DNA of 6,159 nucleotides from Halothiobacillus neapolitanus (GTDB taxonomy: Bacteria > Pseudomonadota > Gammaproteobacteria > Halothiobacillales > Halothiobacillaceae). How positions within the stretch are numbered: position 1 is the stretch's first letter; every line of letters begins with the position of its first letter. Below are positions 1 through 5,355 of the stretch, piece by piece. Made by a program: the position numbers and the translations under genes. The DNA is taken from contig DYMR01000119.1 of NCBI GenBank assembly GCA_020721485.1, forward strand, positions 1 through 6,159. The letters are read 5' to 3'. The notes under the pieces were generated by a model. It did no database searches and was not told the origin of the DNA. It saw only the letters and a program-made list of their open reading frames with translations.

Positions 1-53
1 ATCAGCCCGATGACCTGACGGCTCAGACCACCTACTCTAACTCCAAGACTCAT
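1..53 (-). CDS. pilJ: Start of probable PilJ, the Pil-Chp methyl-accepting receptor (partial, cut by left edge)
   Basis: Only 17 codons plus two bases are present. The fragment reads MSLGVRVGGLSRQVIGL, a short, positively charged N-terminus turning hydrophobic, as expected just before the first membrane segment of a chemoreceptor. The name rests mainly on position: it follows pilI on the same strand, where pilJ lies in the usual pilGHIJ order. PilJ is the inner-membrane receptor of the twitching-motility chemosensory system and signals through PilI to the ChpA kinase. The ATG at 53-51 was chosen because the same frame has a TGA stop just upstream (65-63). A GGAG motif (69-66) lies 12 bases before it, which is rather far for a ribosome binding site. 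A terminator-like hairpin sits directly upstream. Too little sequence is visible to exclude another membrane protein. Confidence 0.55.
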   Translation of the reverse strand, partial: MSLGVRVGGLSRQVIGL

Positions 54-69
54 GGCTACTGCTCACTCC

Positions 70-91
70 AAAAAAACTGCCCTACGGCAGT
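70..91 (-). terminator. Intrinsic-terminator-like hairpin between pilI and pilJ
   Basis: On the minus strand there is a perfect 6-bp stem (ACTGCC with GGCAGT), a GTAG loop, and then a run of T; positions 76-91 form the hairpin and 76-70 the T tract of seven. The plus strand has no T tract after the hairpin, so the signal points only leftwards, out of pilI and toward pilJ. The stem is short, so termination may be partial. The putative pilJ ribosome binding motif begins right after the last T. Confidence 0.5.
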
Positions 92-129
92 AGGTCAACG
101 GCCAAGGCCACACTGAAGAACTCAGTGGA

Positions 130-645
130 TCAGGCCACCGCATTCGTAAAGGCGTCGGTTTCAGTCAACGCCTCGAAATTCACAATCGGCAACCAGTCGT
201 TGTCGATCCAAGCTTCCCGCTGCACGCCCAAAAGCCGCGTTTGACTGACCGGCCGCTCGGCGCTGTACGGGATTTGACGAATCCCATACGAACGATCAAT
301 CAAAAAGGCGGCGTGCACTCGATGAGTTTTGGCCAGAAACACCACGGAATGCCGACTCGGCTCCGCCGGATGTTCATAGAAGAATTGAGACAAATCGTAA
401 ATTCCGGTCAGCTCGCCCCGCATGTTGGCCAAGCCAATCACCCAAGATTTAGCGCCCGGCACACGCACTTGTTTGGGGGGCGGAAGAATGGCGCGCACTT
501 GAATCAAAGGCACCAGCATCCGCTGGCCGCCCGCGCGAAACAGCACGGCCTGCCAAGTCGATTCCACCTGATCGGTTTTGGGCATGCCCACCGCGTGGGT
601 CTTGGCCTCCGTGTCGATCCAGCGCAGATATTCGAAGAAATTCAC
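130..645 (-). CDS. pilI: PilI, CheW-like coupling protein of the twitching-motility chemosensory system
   Basis: This 171-residue protein is a single CheW-like domain covering roughly residues 30-165. CheW proteins are cytoplasmic adaptors that join a chemoreceptor to a CheA-type kinase, here PilJ to ChpA. The strongest family signature is VPGAKSWVIGLANMRGE (62-78), the CheW 'pGa..w..Gl.n.RG' motif, followed by IYDLSQFF (82-89). The later segments VVFLAKTHRVHAAFLID (101-117) and WLPIVNFEAL (151-160) fit the second half of the fold. I place the start at GTG 645-643 because a strong AGGGAGG motif (657-651) lies five bases upstream. In-frame GTGs further upstream at 663 and 651 lack a properly spaced site. 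The gene follows pilH by 34 bases and is probably cotranscribed with pilG and pilH. Identity as PilI rather than a generic CheW rests on the flanking pilG and pilH. Confidence 0.9.
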   Translation of the reverse strand: MNFFEYLRWIDTEAKTHAVGMPKTDQVESTWQAVLFRAGGQRMLVPLIQVRAILPPPKQVRVPGAKSWVIGLANMRGELTGIYDLSQFFYEHPAEPSRHSVVFLAKTHRVHAAFLIDRSYGIRQIPYSAERPVSQTRLLGVQREAWIDNDWLPIVNFEALTETDAFTNAVA

Positions 646-650
646 GAGCA

Positions 651-657
651 CCTCCCT
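651..657 (-). promoter_or_regulatory. Ribosome binding site that decides the pilI start
   Basis: The motif AGGGAGG on the minus strand lies five bases before GTG 645-643. It is the only good Shine-Dalgarno match near the possible pilI starts, so it favours this GTG over the earlier in-frame GTGs at 663 and 651. Confidence 0.6.
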
Positions 658-679
658 GACCACTTCCTTGGCGCTGGAC

Positions 680-1042
680 TCAGGCCAGAACCGACCCGAG
701 CACGCCCATCAAATCGGCCTCTTTGACCGGCTTGACGAGATAGTCTTTCGCCCCTTGGCGCATGCCCCAGATTTTGTCTGTTTGCTGATCTTTGGTCGTC
801 ACGATAATGACGGGTATGTGCGAGGTGTCCGGATTTTTATTCAGCTCGCGCGTGGCTTGAAAGCCATTCATGCCCGGCATCACCACATCCATCAGCACCG
901 CGTTGGGCTGCACCCGTTTGACGAGCGCTACGCCATCTTCCGCGTTTTTCGCCACGGAGACCTGATGACCATGCCGCTCCAGCATGGTTTGCAGAACATA
1001 AACCTCGGTGGGTGAGTCGTCGATTACCACAATATGTGCCAC
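680..1042 (-). CDS. pilH: PilH, single-domain CheY-like response regulator
   Basis: This 120-residue protein is a complete receiver domain with no output domain. The acidic pocket is Asp8-Asp9, the phospho-acceptor is Asp52 (in VLMDVVMPGMNG), the switch threonine is Thr82 (in VIIVTTKD) and the conserved lysine is Lys104 followed by Pro105. All catalytic residues are intact, so it should accept phosphate from the ChpA kinase. In the Pil-Chp system PilH works with PilG; it is thought to favour pilus retraction or to act as a phosphate sink. The start is GTG at 1042-1040, preceded by AAGGAA (1056-1051) eight bases upstream. It lies 69 bases after pilG and 34 bases before pilI on the same strand. 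The assignment as PilH rather than another CheY rests on the GMNGFQATR segment (57-65) and on gene order. Confidence 0.92.
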   Translation of the reverse strand: MAHIVVIDDSPTEVYVLQTMLERHGHQVSVAKNAEDGVALVKRVQPNAVLMDVVMPGMNGFQATRELNKNPDTSHIPVIIVTTKDQQTDKIWGMRQGAKDYLVKPVKEADLMGVLGSVLA

Positions 1043-1050
1043 GGTCGTCT

Positions 1051-1056
1051 TTCCTT
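1051..1056 (-). promoter_or_regulatory. Ribosome binding site of pilH, supports the GTG start
   Basis: AAGGAA on the minus strand, eight bases before the GTG start codon of pilH at 1042-1040. The resulting protein begins directly at the first receiver-domain strand, as response regulators usually do. Confidence 0.55.
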
Positions 1057-1085
1057 AAGCGTGTGTGTGAAGCAAACCCTGCATC

Positions 1086-1101
1086 GCGCCGGTGTTGGCG
1101 C
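1086..1101 (-). other. Small stem-loop between pilG and pilH
   Basis: A 5-bp perfect inverted repeat (GCGCC with GGCGC, 6-base loop) lies in the 69-base gap between pilG and pilH. No T tract follows in the direction of transcription, so it is not a terminator. It could be an RNA processing or stability element, or chance in GC-rich DNA. Confidence 0.2.
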
Positions 1102-1111
1102 AGTGAGTCGT

Positions 1112-1540
1112 TCAGGCGGCTTGCGAGTGCCCGGCATGGGCAAAGCGCGCGATGGCGCCGAACAGCTCTTCACTGGTGAAGGGCTTAGTGAGATAGTCGG
1201 AAGCGCCCACGATATTACCGCGCGCCTTGTCGAAAATGCTGTCTTTACTCGACAACAGAATCACCGGCGTTTGGGCGAAGCGGGCGTTGTGTTTGATGAT
1301 GGCGGTCGTCTGATAGCCATCCAGACGCGGCATGAGAATGTCGATGATGACGACATCGGGCGAGAAGTCGCCGATTTTGGCCAGGGCGTCGAATCCATCG
1401 ACGGCGCTCTCGATCTGGCAACCCGCCTTCGACAACAGGGTATCGGCCGTGCGGCGGATGGTTTTGCTGTCATCGACGATCAACACCTTCAAGCCAGGGA
1501 AGCTGAAAGTGCTGGCGGCTGAATCCATCGAATTTTCCAT
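1112..1540 (-). CDS. pilG: PilG, CheY-like response regulator that promotes pilus extension
   Basis: This 142-residue receiver-only protein has Asp23-Asp24 as acidic pocket, Asp67 as phospho-acceptor (in VVIIDILMPRLDGYQT), Ser97 as switch residue (in PVILLSSKD) and Lys119-Pro120. The stretches VDDSKTIRRTADTLL (22-36) and DGFDALAKI (48-56) are very close to what I recall of PilG from Pseudomonas. In that system phosphorylated PilG stimulates pilus extension, partly through cyclic AMP signalling. It is the first gene of the leftward group pilG-pilH-pilI-pilJ. The start at ATG 1540-1538 has no clear ribosome binding site. A second in-frame ATG at 1528-1526 has GGAA six bases upstream and would shorten the protein by four residues, so the exact start is uncertain. 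The 16 residues before the receiver domain are unconserved in appearance and could be trimmed without harm. Confidence 0.93.
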   Translation of the reverse strand: MENSMDSAASTFSFPGLKVLIVDDSKTIRRTADTLLSKAGCQIESAVDGFDALAKIGDFSPDVVIIDILMPRLDGYQTTAIIKHNARFAQTPVILLSSKDSIFDKARGNIVGASDYLTKPFTSEELFGAIARFAHAGHSQAA

Positions 1541-1557
1541 GGTGGCATACCCGTTTA

Positions 1558-1586
1558 GTTATACCGCTCACACAAGAGCGAGTGTT
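1558..1586 (-). promoter_or_regulatory. Possible promoter for pilGHI (weak)
   Basis: On the minus strand TATAAC (1563-1558) resembles a sigma-70 -10 box, but the correctly spaced -35 hexamer is poor; the best nearby match, TGAACA, would need a 19-base spacer. The transcript leader would be only about 11 bases before ATG 1540, which would favour the second ATG at 1528. An inverted repeat CGCTC-N6-GAGCG (1565-1580) lies just upstream of the -10 box and could be an operator. Confidence 0.22.
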
Positions 1587-1784
1587 CATGAATCCTGTGC
1601 GCTGAATGTACCCCATGCCCGCAAGCTTTGGCAATCGGGCAGCCGTCAATAAGTCGCTTGCCCGCCACGCATGACCGCCCAATCCGCAGAAAAACCCCCA
1701 CAAAACACCGCCACAACAGGAATTTCTGAAAATAGATTCGGCCAAAATAACGCGCGCCCGTCGCGGGACGGATGCATCGCCTGC

Positions 1785-1813
1785 GCAACAATTCCGCGCT
1801 GGCCTGCTAGACT
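1785..1813 (+). promoter_or_regulatory. Candidate extended -10 promoter for the gshA group
   Basis: TGC followed by TAGACT (1805-1813) matches an extended -10 element. The hexamer GCAACA (1785-1790) sits 17 bases upstream as a poor -35 (three of six matches), which is tolerable for an extended -10 promoter. Transcription would begin near 1820, leaving about 77 bases of leader before the gshA start. Confidence 0.35.
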
Positions 1814-1829
1814 CAGCCGCCTTCGGCTG
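1814..1829 (+). other. Perfect hairpin at the expected start of the gshA transcript
   Basis: CAGCCG and CGGCTG form a 6-bp stem around a 4-base loop immediately after the candidate -10 box. There is no T tract. It could be a 5'-end stabilising hairpin or an operator half-site pair, or simply chance. Confidence 0.3.
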
Positions 1830-1886
1830 GAATCCGGTTTCAGCCCACACCCCCGCATTGACCCAAGACCAAAGAAACCAAGACCT

Positions 1887-1890
1887 AAGG
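1887..1890 (+). promoter_or_regulatory. Ribosome binding site that decides the gshA start
   Basis: AAGG lies six bases before ATG 1897-1899. The open frame continues upstream to a TTG at 1858, which has no ribosome binding motif, so the ATG is preferred. Confidence 0.5.
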
Positions 1891-1896
1891 CCGTTC

Positions 1897-3222
1897 ATGC
1901 ACTCCACTCCGCGCGCACCCCATCCCGAACTCGACGCCCATTACTGCGGCCCGCTGCTGGAAATCGAATCGCACATCATCGGCCATCACCGGCAGATCGA
2001 GGCGTGGTTCCGCAAACAGTGGCTCAAATCGCCCGCGCCGTTTTATACCTCGGTGGATTTGCGCAATGCGGGCTTTAAGCTCGCGCCGGTCGATACGAAT
2101 TTATTCCCCGCCGGATTCAATAACTTAAACCACATTTTCGACCCGCTGATGGTGCAGGCGATTCAAGCGGCGGTGGAACACACTTGCCCGGAAGCGCGCG
2201 ACATTCTCATCATCCCCGAGCGCCATACCCGCAATCTGTTTTATCTGGAATCGCTCGCCGCCCTGGTGTCGTTTGTCGAATTAGCGGGCTTTGGCGTGCG
2301 CATCGGCTCGCTGGATCCGCTGGATGCGCCGGTGGAATTCACCTTGCCCTCGGGTCGCCGACTGATGCAATACCCGATCCAACGGATGGGGCGGCGGATT
2401 GAAGTCGATGGTTTTTCACCCTGCACGATTTTGCTGAATAACGACCTTTCCGGCGGCGCACCGGCGATTTTGGACGACTTGGAACAAACCGTGATGCCGC
2501 CCGTCACGCTCGGCTGGTGGCGCCGTTCCAAGTTCGAACATTTCTCGATTTATCAAACGCTCACGCAAGAACTGTGCGCCTTGATCGGGCTGGACCCGTG
2601 GTATCTCACCCCACTGATGCGCGATTGCGGCCAAATCGATTTTCTTAAACGCAGCGGCGAAGACTGCTTGGCGCGGCAGGTCGGAGAACTCTTGGCGGAA
2701 ATTCAAGCCAAATACGACGCGCACGGCATCACCGAACGCCCGTTTGTGGTGATTAAGGCCGATGCCGGCACCTACGGCATGGGCGTTATGACGGTGCAAT
2801 CGGCGGAAGAAATCACCGGCCTGAATCGCAAGCAGCGCACCAAGATGAGCACCAGCAAAGAGGGCTTGGACATCAAGCGGGTGCTGATTCAAGAAGGCAT
2901 TCACAGCTTCGAGAAAGTCGCCATCACGCCCGACGGCGAACGATCCGTTGCCGAGCCGGTCATCTACATGGTCGATCATTTCGTCGTCGGCGGGTTTTAT
3001 CGCGTGCATACCGAAAAAGACATCAACGAGAATTTGAATTCGCCCGGCGCCGCCTTTGTGCCCTTGCCGTTCAACGAATCGTGCAGCCTGCCCTCGCCCG
3101 AGGGCGGGCTCGACAGCGAACGCAACCGGCTGTATGTGTACGGCGTCGTCGCGCGCTTGGCGCTGTTGGCTGCCGCCCACGAGCACTTGAACAGCCGCCA
3201 GCCCTTGGCCGCAACGGCTTGA
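1897..3222 (+). CDS. gshA: Glutamate-cysteine ligase, Acidithiobacillus ferrooxidans-type
   Basis: This 441-residue cytoplasmic enzyme should join glutamate and cysteine, using ATP, to give gamma-glutamylcysteine, the first step of glutathione synthesis. It is not like E. coli GshA. It resembles the separate proteobacterial family first annotated in A. ferrooxidans, also present in many betaproteobacteria. Features I associate with that family are YTSVDLRNAGFKLAPVDTN (50-68) with FPAGFNNL (70-77), the nucleotide-binding-like glycine-rich VVIKADAGTYGMGV (284-297), LIQEGI (330-335), EPVIYMV (353-359) and GGFYRVH with NENLNSPG (365-384). These suggest an ATP-grasp-like catalytic half. I chose ATG 1897 for its AAGG site six bases upstream. 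Directly downstream, after 61 bases, comes gshB, which performs the next step, and this strongly supports the call. The last dozen residues look like an unconserved tail. I found no internal disruption. Confidence 0.9.
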   Translation: MHSTPRAPHPELDAHYCGPLLEIESHIIGHHRQIEAWFRKQWLKSPAPFYTSVDLRNAGFKLAPVDTNLFPAGFNNLNHIFDPLMVQAIQAAVEHTCPEARDILIIPERHTRNLFYLESLAALVSFVELAGFGVRIGSLDPLDAPVEFTLPSGRRLMQYPIQRMGRRIEVDGFSPCTILLNNDLSGGAPAILDDLEQTVMPPVTLGWWRRSKFEHFSIYQTLTQELCALIGLDPWYLTPLMRDCGQIDFLKRSGEDCLARQVGELLAEIQAKYDAHGITERPFVVIKADAGTYGMGVMTVQSAEEITGLNRKQRTKMSTSKEGLDIKRVLIQEGIHSFEKVAITPDGERSVAEPVIYMVDHFVVGGFYRVHTEKDINENLNSPGAAFVPLPFNESCSLPSPEGGLDSERNRLYVYGVVARLALLAAAHEHLNSRQPLAATA

Positions 3223-3227
3223 CCCGA

Positions 3228-3263
3228 ATAGAACCCCAGATAGAGTCCCAGATAAAACCCCGG
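3228..3263 (+). repeat. Three imperfect 12-base tandem repeats between gshA and gshB
   Basis: The units ATAGAACCCCAG, ATAGAGTCCCAG and ATAAAACCCCGG follow one another without gaps and fill most of the 61-base gap between gshA and gshB. The second differs from the first at two positions and the third from the first at two positions. The array starts six bases after the gshA stop codon and ends 20 bases before the gshB start codon. A function is not evident; it may be recent slippage or a spaced binding array. Confidence 0.7.
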
Positions 3264-3269
3264 ACAGAC

Positions 3270-3293
3270 ATGAGCCCCACTGCATGCGCATAA
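3270..3293 (+). other. Possible 7-codon leader frame overlapping the gshB start
   Basis: ATG at 3270 opens a frame reading MSPTACA and stops at TAA 3291-3293, overlapping the first ten bases of gshB in another frame. GGA (3262-3264) lies five bases before its ATG, while gshB itself has only a weak GAG nine bases upstream. It could help bring ribosomes to gshB. The same frame is open far upstream inside gshA, so chance is quite possible. Confidence 0.2.
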
Positions 3294-4249
3294 CCCTTGG
3301 CGTGGTGATGGATCCGATCGACCGGATCAAACCCTACAAAGACACCTCCTTCGCCATGCTCTTGGCCGCCCAAGCGCGCGGCTGGCGCGTGTATTACCTC
3401 GAACCGAATTGGCTATATGCCGAACAAGGGCGTGCCAAGTCGCGCGCGCACCCGATCACGGTGTTTGATCGCCGCGATCAGTGGTTCGAGCTCGGCGCGG
3501 CCGAAACGGTCGATTTAAGCGTGTTCGACATCGTCATTCAGCGCCAAGACCCACCGGTGGATGTGAATTACCACAGCGTGACCGCGTTGCTGGCACTGGC
3601 CGAACAAGCCGGCGTGCTCGTCGCGAATCGCCCCAACGCCCTGCGCTCGGCCAATGAGAAATTGCTCGCGCAGGAATTTCCCGCCGTTTGCCCGCCCACG
3701 CTCGTCACCCGCGAGGCGGCGGCGATTCGCGCCTTTTTGGCCGAACACGGACACATCGTGCTCAAACCGCTGGACGCGATGGGCGGCAGCTCGGTATTTC
3801 AACTGCAAGCCGGCGATCTCAACACCGAAGTCATCATCGAAACCATGATCGCGCAGGGCTTAATCATGGTGCAGCGGTTTCTGCCGGCGGTGCGCGAAGG
3901 CGACCGGCGGATTTTGTTGATTAACGGCATTCCGGTCGATCACGCCCTGCTGCGCACCCCGCAAGACAGCGATTTTCGCGCCAATCTCGCGGCGGGCGGG
4001 CGCGGCACGGTGGTGCCGCTGCGGGCGCGGGATCGGGAAATTGCCGCCCTCGTCGGCCCGGCACTGGCCGCACGCGGGTTCTGGTTTGTCGGGCTGGATG
4101 TCATCGGCGAACACCTCACCGAAATCAATGTCACCAGCCCCACTTGCGCGCGGGAAATCGACGCCGTGTGCCGCAACGATCCCGCCGGGCAGTTTTTGGA
4201 TTTTCTGCGCGACCGGCTGGCCGAGCGCCGCGCCGGGGTTCACCCATGA
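3284..4249 (+). CDS. gshB: Glutathione synthetase (ATP-grasp)
   Basis: This 321-residue cytoplasmic enzyme joins gamma-glutamylcysteine and glycine, using ATP, to form glutathione. It aligns over its whole length with E. coli GshB as I remember it. The N-terminal motif is LGVVMDPIDRIKPYKDTSFAM split over residues 5-25. NRPNALRSANEKL (115-127) follows. The ATP-grasp part has the phosphate-binding loop segment IVLKPLDAMGGSSVF (158-172) with Lys161, MVQRFLPAVREGDRRILLING (195-215), the substrate-contacting RANLAAGGRG (232-241) and the metal and substrate signature GLDVIGEHLTEINVTSPT (270-287), where Glu280 and Asn282 are expected magnesium ligands. Length is normal (E. coli about 316). ATG 3284 is chosen because the family starts a few residues before the VMDP motif, although its ribosome binding site is weak. 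The stop codon overlaps the ATG of a 7-codon frame leading into apbE. Confidence 0.97.
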   Translation: MRITLGVVMDPIDRIKPYKDTSFAMLLAAQARGWRVYYLEPNWLYAEQGRAKSRAHPITVFDRRDQWFELGAAETVDLSVFDIVIQRQDPPVDVNYHSVTALLALAEQAGVLVANRPNALRSANEKLLAQEFPAVCPPTLVTREAAAIRAFLAEHGHIVLKPLDAMGGSSVFQLQAGDLNTEVIIETMIAQGLIMVQRFLPAVREGDRRILLINGIPVDHALLRTPQDSDFRANLAAGGRGTVVPLRARDREIAALVGPALAARGFWFVGLDVIGEHLTEINVTSPTCAREIDAVCRNDPAGQFLDFLRDRLAERRAGVHP

Positions 4250-4276
4250 ATCCCCGATTAACCCCATGAATCGCCG
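4243..4276 (+). repeat. Direct repeat duplicating the gshB-apbE junction
   Basis: Two 14-base copies, CCCATGAATCCCCG (4243-4256) and CCCATGAATCGCCG (4263-4276), agree at 13 positions and are offset by 20 bases. The first contains the gshB stop codon overlapped with an ATG, and the second contains the apbE start codon. This looks like a 20-base tandem duplication of the junction. Confidence 0.65.
4246..4269 (+). other. 7-codon frame linking gshB to apbE by two ATGA overlaps
   Basis: ATG 4246-4248 overlaps the gshB stop (TGA 4247-4249). The frame reads MNPRLTP and stops at TGA 4267-4269, which overlaps the apbE ATG (4266-4268). A GGGG stretch lies seven bases before the first ATG, but there is no ribosome binding motif directly before apbE. 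The layout suggests that ribosomes finishing gshB could reinitiate on this short frame and then on apbE. No function is claimed for the peptide itself. Confidence 0.4.
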
Positions 4277-5354
4277 CCATTTTCTCAGCGCGCTCACCGC
4301 CGCCCCACTGTTGCTGGCCGGGTGCAGCCGCCAGCCGGTCTTGGTCGAAGAAGGCTTCATGGTCTTCAACATGCCGATGACCCTGCGTTTTGCCAACGAA
4401 CCCGCCGACAAAATCACGGCCGCCGTCAACACTGCCGCCGCGATTGTCGAACCGCTGTATCGCCGCATTCATCCGTGGAAGCCGAGTGATCTCACCCGTT
4501 TCAATGCCACGCTGGCCGCGCAGGGCGAAGCCACCGCCACGCCGGACATTCTCGATTTGATCGCGATTTCCCGCACCCTGTTCGACGCCACCGACGGCGC
4601 GTTCGATCCCAGCATTGGCGCACTCATCGCCGCTTGGGGCTTTCACGACAGCCATGTCACCACGCCGCACCCGCTGCCGAGCGATGCCTTTCTTGATGCG
4701 TGGCTCGCCGATCGGCCGTCCATGAACGACATCTCCGTGCACGGCAGCACGGTGCGCACCACCAACCGCCGCGTGCAATTCGATTTCAACGGCTGCGCGG
4801 AAGGCTATGCCGCCCACCTCGTCATGGCGCAAATCGAGCGCCTCGGCGTGAAAAACTGCCTGTTCGATACCGGCGGGGATTTATTCATGATCGGCCAAGC
4901 CGGCGATAAACCCTGGCACTTGGCCATCGAAAGCCCGGTCGGCGGCGATGTGCTGTGCAGTATTGATCTCTCCGGTCACAGCCAGCCGAACGGGCATCAG
5001 TCGCTCAACAGCTCCGGCAATTACGAACACCGCTTCATCTACAAAGGCGAAGCCTATTCGCACATCATCAACCCCCACACCGCCCGCCCGGTGCGCCGCG
5101 TGGCCGGCAGCACCATCTGGGGGCACCACTACCCCATCTGCGACGGCGCGACCAAGGGCGCCATGCTGCTCGAACCGGCGCAAGTCGGCACAATGGCCGA
5201 GCGGCTCCACCTCAGCGGCGTGCTGTATATGCAAGATAATGGCGAACTGTGGCTGGATGCCGGCATGCGCCGCCATATCCAACCGATCGCCAAAAAAGTA
5301 GACTGGGCGGCGACCCACACCATCCCCACGGCCATCCCCACGGTGGGAAATTAG
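4266..5354 (+). CDS. apbE: ApbE-like FAD:protein FMN transferase, predicted lipoprotein, divergent active site
   Basis: ApbE enzymes move FMN from FAD onto Ser/Thr of extracytoplasmic flavoproteins, in a magnesium-dependent reaction. This 362-residue protein starts with a lipoprotein signal: RRHFL (3-7, Tat-like) and lipobox LAGC with Cys20 as the predicted lipidated residue, so it should sit membrane-anchored in the periplasm. Family blocks are in order: LFDATDGAFDPSIGAL (105-120) with WGF (124-126), FDFNGCAEGYAAHLV (172-186), DTGGDLFMIG (201-210), PWHLAIESP (216-224), SSGNYEHRF (249-257), HIINPHTARP (266-275) and CDGATKGAMLLEP (292-304). Several usually conserved residues differ: His184 replaces the Asp of GYA-D, Asn269 replaces the Asp of HI-DP, Ala273 replaces Gly of TGRP, and Lys297 stands where a metal-binding Thr is expected four residues after Asp293. 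Catalysis may therefore be altered. No ribosome binding site precedes the ATG; translation probably depends on coupling to the upstream frames. Confidence 0.85.
   Translation: MNRRHFLSALTAAPLLLAGCSRQPVLVEEGFMVFNMPMTLRFANEPADKITAAVNTAAAIVEPLYRRIHPWKPSDLTRFNATLAAQGEATATPDILDLIAISRTLFDATDGAFDPSIGALIAAWGFHDSHVTTPHPLPSDAFLDAWLADRPSMNDISVHGSTVRTTNRRVQFDFNGCAEGYAAHLVMAQIERLGVKNCLFDTGGDLFMIGQAGDKPWHLAIESPVGGDVLCSIDLSGHSQPNGHQSLNSSGNYEHRFIYKGEAYSHIINPHTARPVRRVAGSTIWGHHYPICDGATKGAMLLEPAQVGTMAERLHLSGVLYMQDNGELWLDAGMRRHIQPIAKKVDWAATHTIPTAIPTVGN
5320..5343 (+). repeat. Perfect 12-base tandem duplication in the apbE 3' end
   Basis: CCATCCCCACGG occurs twice in direct succession near the end of apbE, encoding a TIPT-AIPT repeat in the C-terminal tail. 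The repeat keeps the reading frame and lies beyond the conserved ApbE domain. Confidence 0.8.
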
Positions 5355-5355
5355 A

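Larger units (their letters stand above)
1541..1896. other. Divergent intergenic spacer between pilG and gshA
   Basis: These 356 bases hold no gene that I can support; open frames crossing it show no recognisable protein. It should carry the promoters of both the leftward pil group and the rightward gshA group. Visible features are a weak -10-like hexamer facing pilG, an extended -10 match facing gshA, an AT-rich patch around 1721-1751, several short inverted repeats (1565-1580, 1758-1771, 1814-1829) and three spaced copies of TGCCCG or its complement (1616-1664). Confidence 0.7.

Noticed and set aside
646..663. Longer pilI starting at GTG 663
   Set aside because: The AGGGAGG motif at 657-651 lies inside this extension and is correctly spaced only for GTG 645.
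1858..1896. Upstream TTG start for gshA adding 13 residues
   Set aside because: TTG has no ribosome binding motif, while ATG 1897 has AAGG six bases upstream. The added residues look like non-coding spacer.
1470..1907. Open frame on the minus strand running through the pilG-gshA spacer
   Set aside because: It overlaps the start of pilG in a different frame, has odd Cys/Trp/Arg-rich composition and no recognisable domain.
2416..3330. Long open frame on the minus strand (304 codons)
   Set aside because: It lies opposite gshA and the gshB start. The plus-strand proteins have strong family motifs, while this product has none that I recognise.
4041..4265. Longer apbE frame starting inside gshB
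   Set aside because: The added 75 residues overlap the gshB C-terminus in another frame and lack motifs. The lipoprotein signal begins exactly at ATG 4266.
4131..4832. Long open frame on the minus strand (233 codons)
   Set aside because: It is antisense to the end of gshB and to apbE, with a low-complexity Arg/Gly-rich translation and no motifs.
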